NCBI GenBank assembly: GCA_005884305.1 | Contig: VAYL01000138.1 | Coordinates: forward strand, 1-10,581 | Length of the DNA: 10,581 bases | Reading direction: 5' to 3' | Origin: Actinomycetota bacterium | GTDB taxonomy: Bacteria > Actinomycetota > Thermoleophilia > Solirubrobacterales > 70-9 | Shown: positions 6,632 to 10,581 of the stretch, piece after piece | Layout: each line of letters opens with the position of its first letter | Numbering within the stretch: position 1 is the first letter of the stretch | The notes under the pieces: model-generated | The model's database searches: none | Told to the model about the DNA's origin: nothing | Seen by the model: the letters and a program-made list of their open reading frames with translations, nothing else | Made by a program: the position numbers and the translations under genes

Positions 6632-7855
6632 CTAGCCCGTGCCCGCCTGCGTGCAGCACCAGCCGGCCGGCCTCGGGAAGCCCGCGGGCGCGGTCGTTCC
6701 CGGGCTGAACTGGCGTGAGATCTGGCCGGCGGTCTTGATGTGGCCAGGATGCTCCGGGTTCAGGAACAACCAGGCGCCGGCTTTGCGCCAGGCGATGAGG
6801 AGCCAATGGCCATCGGGTGACCACGTCACGTCCGTGAAGGCGCCCGGGTCGGTCAGCAGTGATCGGGGCTGTGCCCGGGCCGCCGCGAGGGGGATGAGGA
6901 GAGCCTTGCTCCGCCCGTGGCGGGTGGTTCCGGTCACTGCAAACGACTTGCCCGCGGGAGCGAACGCGCCGTCGGTCGCCTCCATGCCGGCCGGCAGCCG
7001 CACCGTCTGGATCAGGCTGCCATCCGCGGCCGAGAACACGCGCAGCTCGGCCGCCGACAGGGCCGCGACCAGCGAGCTGTGGGCCGACCAGTCGAGGAGA
7101 CGCGGCACCGGCCCCGCGGCTGAGGCCCAGAGCACCTTTCCGGAATCGGCGTCGACCATCCGGACGGCGCCGTCCGGCTTCGCGAGCGCGAGGACGCACG
7201 GCCCCGAAGCCGAGGTCGGCGGGCAGTTCGTAGCCGGGCGCCAAGCCGGCGGCGCCGGCGCGACATTCGCGTCGAGCAGGTGGTCATGCGTGCCGTCCCC
7301 GGCCACTACGCGCATGGACGATCCACTGCGGTACGCGACCCGGTACCCGTTCCCCGGCGCCCACCGCGGATCGGTCGGATGGCGCCCGTTGATCGACCAG
7401 TGCACGGTTCCGGTATCGGGCTCTACAGCGGTGAGCTGGTGCGCGCTCGTTGCCGCGACGAAAACGCCGTTTGGCGACCAGGTCGCCTGGCGGTAGTCGC
7501 CGAGAAGCCGCTGGGAACCGTCGCGATGGAAGACCCATGGCCCCTGCTGTGACTCGACGAGCAGGCTCCCCGGCGCGGGCAGCGACGTCAGCGGCTTGGC
7601 CTCCTTCGCGTTCGGGCGAACGACGTCACGGACGAAATCCACGACCTTGGCTCCCGCCGGTGTGAGCACCACCGCCAGGACGATCGCCGCTCCGGCGAGC
7701 GCGATCGCGAGCCGCCTGGGCGCCGACGCCCGGGCAGTCGACGGCCGCCGCTCCGCGTACGCGGCGCGCACCACGCGCCAGCCGCGTTCGCGCGCCTCGT
7801 GCTCCTCGGGGATCGGTGCGTCGCGAAGCCTCCGCCGCAGCTCAGTCGCCCTCAT
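6632..7855 (-). CDS. Membrane-anchored six-bladed propeller protein, probable anti-sigma factor or sensor
   Basis: The product has 407 residues. Residues 1-48 are basic and charged, presumably cytoplasmic (MRATELRRRLRDAPIPEEHEAR); residues 49-67 (LAIALAGAAIVLAVVLTPA) are a single membrane segment; the remainder is outside and holds six WD40/TolB-like repeats, recognised by TWSPNGVFVAA, RWAPGNGYRVAY, AWRPATN, DWSAHSSLVAAL, AFAPAGKSFAVT and TWSPDGHWLLIAW. Its ATG overlaps the stop of the ECF sigma gene (ATGA, four bases), so the two are translationally coupled. This is the usual arrangement for a sigma/anti-sigma pair, and the topology fits a transmembrane signal relay. However, no zinc-binding HxxxCxxC anti-sigma motif is present, so the role is inferred from context and topology. 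Two adjacent cysteines near the C-terminus (GWCCTQ) are unusual. Confidence 0.75.
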   Translation of the reverse strand: MRATELRRRLRDAPIPEEHEARERGWRVVRAAYAERRPSTARASAPRRLAIALAGAAIVLAVVLTPAGAKVVDFVRDVVRPNAKEAKPLTSLPAPGSLLVESQQGPWVFHRDGSQRLLGDYRQATWSPNGVFVAATSAHQLTAVEPDTGTVHWSINGRHPTDPRWAPGNGYRVAYRSGSSMRVVAGDGTHDHLLDANVAPAPPAWRPATNCPPTSASGPCVLALAKPDGAVRMVDADSGKVLWASAAGPVPRLLDWSAHSSLVAALSAAELRVFSAADGSLIQTVRLPAGMEATDGAFAPAGKSFAVTGTTRHGRSKALLIPLAAARAQPRSLLTDPGAFTDVTWSPDGHWLLIAWRKAGAWLFLNPEHPGHIKTAGQISRQFSPGTTAPAGFPRPAGWCCTQAGTG

Positions 7856-8550
7856 TGCCCGACCTCCATCTCCGCTCCGAGCCGATCCAGGGCGCGCCGA
7901 AGCCTTGAGTTCACAGTGCCGCGTGGGAGGTCGAGCGCCTTGGCGATCTCCCCCGGCGTGTAGTCGAGGAGATAGCGCAGCACCACCACCGCCCGGTGCT
8001 CGGGCGAGAGGTGCCTGAGCGAGGCGACGACCTCATCCGAGTAGACGGCCGAGGCCACCTCTGGTGCGGCCGGTTCGGCCCCAGCCGCCTCGGCTTCGAA
8101 CTCGGCCCCGGTCTCGTGCCGCAGCGAGCGCGCTCGCGCCCAGTCGATCGCCCGGTTGACGACGATGCGATTGAGCCAGGGCCCGAATGGCCGCGAGCGG
8201 TCGAACCGGTCGAGGGAGCGGATCGCGGACAGGAACGCCTCCTGCGCGATGTCCTCGGCGGCCGCGGCGTCATGCACCACGAGGTAGGCGGCGCGATGCG
8301 CCCAGGACCAGTGGCGGCGGTAGAGATGCTCGAGGGCCTCCTCCGAGCCGGATTGCGCCGCCTTTATCCAGCGTCGCTCCCGCCGGCGCTCGAGCGCCCT
8401 CGAGGGCGAGCCGGCACGCGCCAACCGAAGCGGCACCGCGACGCTCTCCGTGGTCTCGCCAGCCAGTTGAATCTCCTCCCGGGGCCCCGCCGCTACGGGC
8501 CGCAACCCCGGCACCATCATCTTCTCTCGAACGCTCGCCCGCGGCGACAT
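7852..8550 (-). CDS. ECF-type RNA polymerase sigma factor (sigma-70 family)
   Basis: The protein has 232 residues from ATG 8548-8550. Region 2 spans about residues 63-140 (AAYLVVHDAAAAEDIAQEAFLSA for -10 recognition, FGPWLNRIVVNRAIDWARAR). After an acidic Ala/Glu linker, region 4 spans about 172-226, with LSPEHRAVVVLRYL and the helix-turn-helix YTPGEIAKALDLPRGTVNSRLRRAL. The 55-60 residues before region 2 are longer than usual. A shorter start at the tandem ATG codons 8518-8520/8515-8517, preceded by GAGAG, would remove ten or eleven of them. Coupled by a 4-base overlap to the propeller protein. Upstream boxes resembling an ECF promoter suggest autoregulation. Confidence 0.9.
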   Translation of the reverse strand: MSPRASVREKMMVPGLRPVAAGPREEIQLAGETTESVAVPLRLARAGSPSRALERRRERRWIKAAQSGSEEALEHLYRRHWSWAHRAAYLVVHDAAAAEDIAQEAFLSAIRSLDRFDRSRPFGPWLNRIVVNRAIDWARARSLRHETGAEFEAEAAGAEPAAPEVASAVYSDEVVASLRHLSPEHRAVVVLRYLLDYTPGEIAKALDLPRGTVNSRLRRALDRLGAEMEVGQ

Positions 8551-8557
8551 TCATGCA

Positions 8558-8585
8558 ATACGGATGGCGGCCCGTCACAGGTCCC
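8558..8585 (-). promoter_or_regulatory. Candidate autoregulated ECF promoter of the sigma gene
   Basis: On the - strand GGGACC (8585-8580) is followed after 16 bases by CCGTAT (8563-8558), resembling the GGAAC...CGT layout of many ECF promoters. A start about seven bases downstream would fall at or beside the ATG at 8550, giving a leaderless mRNA. Single occurrence, so tentative. Confidence 0.35.
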
Positions 8586-8587
8586 GG

Positions 8588-8593
8588 GATAAT
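8588..8593 (+). promoter_or_regulatory. Candidate -10 box of fetA
   Basis: GATAAT lies six bases before the fetA ATG (8600), so transcription would begin at the start codon itself (leaderless). No Shine-Dalgarno precedes that ATG, which supports the idea. No clear -35 is visible. Confidence 0.35.
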
Positions 8594-8599
8594 CGCCGC

Positions 8600-9259
8600 A
8601 TGCTCTTCGAGCTCGACCGGGTCACGATGGAGCGGGACGGAAAGGTGGTGCTTCAGGACTTGAGCGCCTCCCTCCCGAAGGGGGCGAGCTGCGTCGCCGG
8701 CCCGTCCGGGAGTGGGAAGTCGACCCTCCTGAGGCTGCTGAACCGGCTCGCGGATCCCGCGTCGGGCACCGTTCGCTATGGCGGCGCCGATGTGCGCGAA
8801 CGCGATCCGCTCGAGCTGCGGCGCGAGGTTTGCCTGGTCCCGCAGCTCCCCGCGCTGCTCGAGGGGACGGTCCAGGACAACATCGACTTTGCGGCGGCAC
8901 TAGCGGGGGTCGAGCCCGACGTCCCCCGGCTTCTGGATCTCGCCGGTCTCGATTCGTCGTTCGCCGACCGCACCGCCAGCAAGCTCTCGGTGGGTGAGCA
9001 GCAGCGGGCCATGCTCGCGCGGTCACTCGCACTGGAGCCGCGCGTGCTGCTCTTGGACGAGCCGACCTCCGCGCTGGACGAGGGGACGCGCGGCGCGGTC
9101 GAGGCGACGCTGCTTCATCTGCGGGAGCGCGTGGACGTCTCGCTCGTCCTCGTGACGCACGACCTCGCACAGGCCCGGCGGATGGCGGATTGGGTCGTGC
9201 GGCTCGACGAGGGGCGGATGGTGGGGGAGGGGCACGTTCGCGAGCAGCTCGCGGTCTGA
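8600..9259 (+). CDS. fetA: ABC transporter ATP-binding protein, FetA-like (iron export)
   Basis: The protein has 219 residues (E. coli FetA has 225). Walker A is GPSGSGKST (34-42), the Q-loop is at PQ (81-82), the signature is LSVGEQQR (129-136), Walker B plus glutamate is VLLLDEPTSALD (149-160) and the H-loop is VTHD (185-188), so the ATPase is complete. ATG 8600 is chosen because MLFELDRVTM aligns with the usual ABC N-terminus; an in-frame GTG-type extension from 8564 adds an arginine-rich stretch without homology and would overlap the promoter boxes. The UPF0014 permease follows after five bases, which specifies the FetAB family: in E. coli this pair exports iron and aids oxidative-stress resistance. 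The substrate here is inferred from that family only. Confidence 0.87.
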   Translation: MLFELDRVTMERDGKVVLQDLSASLPKGASCVAGPSGSGKSTLLRLLNRLADPASGTVRYGGADVRERDPLELRREVCLVPQLPALLEGTVQDNIDFAAALAGVEPDVPRLLDLAGLDSSFADRTASKLSVGEQQRAMLARSLALEPRVLLLDEPTSALDEGTRGAVEATLLHLRERVDVSLVLVTHDLAQARRMADWVVRLDEGRMVGEGHVREQLAV

Positions 9260-9264
9260 AGCGC

Positions 9265-10056
9265 ATGCTGATCGCCCAGGTGACCACCTCGATTCACGTC
9301 AGCATCGGCGAGGTGGCCGCGACGCTCGTTCTCGTGGCGCTGGCGATCGCCGTCTCGTTCTGGCGAAAGGCCGATCTGGAGGCGGACATCGGGATCGCAG
9401 TCGTGCGGTCCGCGATCCAGCTAACGGCGATCGGCTACGTCATCAAGTTCATCTTCGACCAGGACAGCCTCTGGTTCGTCGTCCTGCTGATCGCGATCAT
9501 GGTCGTGTTCGGCGCCTTCACCGCCCAGCGGCGGGCGAGGCAGGTCCCGGACGCGTTCTGGCCGCTGCTGCTGGCACTCGCGATCGCGGGCGCGGCCACC
9601 CTGGGCCTCGTCGTCGCCCTGGGGATCTTCAAGGCGCAGCCGCGCTACCTCGTACCCGTGGGAGGCATGGTGGTGGGCAACGCGATGACGGCCGCCGCGG
9701 TGACCCTCAACCGGCTCGGGGATGAGATGACCCGCCACGCGCGCGAGGTCGAAGCGACCCTCGCGCTTGGGGCGACCTCCACTCAGGCGGCGGCGCCTAT
9801 CGTCCGCCGCAGCCTGCGCTCCGGGATGATCGCCCTGGTCGACTCCACGAAGACCACTGGCCTGATCTTCTTCCCGGGGACGATGGTCGGAATGCTGCTC
9901 GCCGGCGCGAGCCCCACCGACGCCGTACGCCTGCAGCTGATCCTGCTGTGGACGCTGCTCGGGAGCGTCGCACTGGCGGGCCTGATCGCGGTGACGCTTG
10001 CCTACCGGAACTTCTTCACCTCCGCGCACCAGCTACGCGAACAGCCGGAGCCCTAG
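9265..10056 (+). CDS. fetB: FetB-like ABC transporter permease (UPF0014 family)
   Basis: The protein has 263 residues (E. coli FetB has 259). ATG 9265, five bases after the fetA stop, is chosen because MLIAQVTTSIHVSIGEVAAT matches a normal family N-terminus; the frame is open further upstream inside fetA but there reads as arginine/glycine-rich noise. Family motifs visible are RSAIQLTAIG (48-57), PVGGMVVGNAMT (131-142) and STKTTGLIFFPGTMVG (194-209). Hydrophobic segments lie at roughly 14-33, 44-63, 68-87, 98-122, 126-148, 197-214 and 221-247. It partners FetA in one operon and is the membrane pore of the exporter. Confidence 0.88.
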   Translation: MLIAQVTTSIHVSIGEVAATLVLVALAIAVSFWRKADLEADIGIAVVRSAIQLTAIGYVIKFIFDQDSLWFVVLLIAIMVVFGAFTAQRRARQVPDAFWPLLLALAIAGAATLGLVVALGIFKAQPRYLVPVGGMVVGNAMTAAAVTLNRLGDEMTRHAREVEATLALGATSTQAAAPIVRRSLRSGMIALVDSTKTTGLIFFPGTMVGMLLAGASPTDAVRLQLILLWTLLGSVALAGLIAVTLAYRNFFTSAHQLREQPEP

Positions 10057-10078
10057 GCCGGCGCGCCGAGAGGCACCC

Positions 10079-10148
10079 CGAGAAGACCCTTCCGCGTCCG
10101 TGTATCGGGGCTGGCGCGTCTCGCAATCCCTGCTCGACAGTCTTCTCG
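10079..10148. repeat. Inverted repeat downstream of fetB
   Basis: CGAGAAGAC (10079-10087) and GTCTTCTCG (10140-10148) are perfect reverse complements, nine bases each, 52 bases apart. The short direct repeat GGCACCC occurs at 10072-10078 and 10160-10166, just outside the arms. No T-run follows, so this is not a standard terminator. Confidence 0.45.
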
Positions 10149-10381
10149 TCCCACCCCGGGGCACCCTGCAGCTCCGTCTTGCCCGAACGTCTCGCCGAGA
10201 GGCCGGACTCCCACCTGCCCAGCAGGCGTCTCGCCCACTCGGTGCCCCGTCGGTTTGCCGGCGGCGACCGTCGGAGCCGCCTCCCTCGACCCGGGCGGCC
10301 ACCGCGGGCGAGTGCGGCCGTGCGGCGCCGCCGTTTCAAGACGCCGAGCCCGTGCCGGGGGCGCTCGAGCCGGCGTCCGAG

Positions 10382-10438
10382 GGCGCCCGGGCTCCGCTGT
10401 AGCGGGCTTCGGAACAGCAGCTCTGGGAGCCCGGCGCC
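10382..10438. repeat. GC-rich hairpin abutting the trpS promoter
   Basis: GGCGCCCGGGCTCC (10382-10395) pairs with GGAGCCCGGCGCC (10426-10438) over 13 base pairs with one bulged C. Inside, GCTGT (10396-10400) pairs with ACAGC (10414-10418). The right arm ends exactly where TATAGT begins. It could be the terminator of an upstream transcript, or a DNA operator for trpS; the sequence does not decide. Confidence 0.55.
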
Positions 10439-10444
10439 TATAGT
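10439..10444 (+). promoter_or_regulatory. Candidate -10 box of trpS
   Basis: TATAGT ends 11 bases before the trpS ATG, so the leader would be only a few bases long. The bases between are GC-rich and contain no Shine-Dalgarno. No good -35; that region is occupied by the hairpin. Confidence 0.4.
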
Positions 10445-10455
10445 CCGCGCCCGCC

Positions 10456-10581
10456 ATGGAACGGATCTTCAGCGGGATTCAGCCGACGGGCCGCAAGCAC
10501 CTGGGCAACTACATCGGCGCGATCCGCCAGTACGTGGAGGGCCAGGACCGGGGCGAGGGCATCTACTGCATCGTCGACCTT
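10456..10581 (+). CDS. trpS: Tryptophan-tRNA ligase, N-terminal 42 codons (cut by window edge)
   Basis: This class I aminoacyl-tRNA synthetase charges tRNA-Trp. The visible part reads [19 protein letters not shown] and continues IGAIRQYV and GIYCIVDL. The HIGH-type ATP signature is HLGNY and the preceding FSGIQPTG is characteristic of TrpRS. A lysine stands where a leucine or valine usually precedes HLGN. ATG 10456 is the only sensible start. There is no Shine-Dalgarno; the TATAGT box just upstream suggests a very short or absent leader. Separated by about 400 bases from fetB and therefore a separate transcription unit. Confidence 0.96.
   Translation, partial: MERIFSGIQPTGRKHLGNYIGAIRQYVEGQDRGEGIYCIVDL

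Larger units (their letters stand above)
10057..10455. other. 399-base gap without a recognisable gene
   Basis: Open frames exist here on both strands, as expected at this G+C content, but their translations are arginine/proline/alanine-rich and match no family I know. I looked for RNase P RNA, tmRNA, 6S/4.5S RNA and T-box signatures on both strands and saw none. The gap contains two inverted repeats (10079-10148 and 10382-10438) and the trpS -10 box. An unknown structured RNA or a decayed gene cannot be excluded. Confidence 0.6.

Noticed and set aside
6639..7496. 285-codon open frame on the + strand inside the propeller protein gene
   Set aside because: The - strand frame has a membrane helix, repeated WSPDG-like blades and a coupled start; the + frame has none of these.
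8564..8599. Upstream extension of fetA
   Set aside because: Twelve arginine-rich residues before the usual ABC start, covering promoter-like boxes; no Shine-Dalgarno.
10130..10170. T-box-like GGGGTGGGACGAGA on the - strand near trpS
   Set aside because: Wrong strand for trpS control and lacks the CCGCG part of the T-box; likely coincidence.
10150..10250. Possible RNase P RNA because GAGAGGCCGGACTCCCAC resembles its conserved GAGGAAAGTCCGG-type block
   Set aside because: The AAAGT core is missing and none of the other conserved blocks (GGTAAACCCC, ACAGAA...CCGGCT) occur on either strand of the gap.
10053..10457. 134-codon open frame on the - strand opposite the fetB-trpS gap
   Set aside because: Composition is Arg/Pro/Ala-rich without motif, it overlaps the trpS start and promoter box, and other frames here are equally open.

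Overview
The window is about two-thirds G+C throughout and reads like the chromosome of a high-GC actinobacterium, most likely class Thermoleophilia (Solirubrobacterales or relatives). That is an inference from base composition, the split two-subunit glycine decarboxylase, the Ku + stand-alone LigD-polymerase pair and the style of the ECF sigma/propeller-protein pair; no marker gene fixes it. There is no sign of phage, insertion sequence, CRISPR array, tRNA or rRNA.

Left part (1-2714, + strand): the 3' part of gcvPA followed by gcvPB, the two subunits of the PLP-dependent P-protein of the glycine cleavage system. Their junction is odd. A 49-base imperfect palindrome (1150-1198) sits on it, and the start of gcvPB can be read from three competing places in three frames.

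Middle (2642-4693): a divergent pair formed by a small GNAT-like protein (- strand) and a MocR-type GntR/aminotransferase regulator (+ strand). Around their shared promoter region I find four copies of an 11-base GT-N3-AC dyad (consensus WTGTCKKACAW), the type of site GntR-family proteins bind. This is the best candidate for a self-contained undescribed regulatory circuit here.

Right-middle (4690-8550, - strand): read from right to left, an ECF sigma factor, an overlapping membrane-anchored six-bladed propeller protein (probable anti-sigma or sensor), then Ku and a stand-alone LigD polymerase domain, i.e. the core of a bacterial non-homologous end-joining system. Homology of LigD extends upstream of its first usable start codon right up to the Ku stop codon, so how its translation starts is unclear.

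Right part (8600-10581, + strand): fetA-fetB, an ABC ATPase and UPF0014-type permease for (iron) export; then about 400 bases without a recognisable gene but with two inverted repeats; then the first 42 codons of trpS. The sigma gene and fetA diverge from a 49-base gap in which promoter-like boxes on both strands predict leaderless or nearly leaderless mRNAs.
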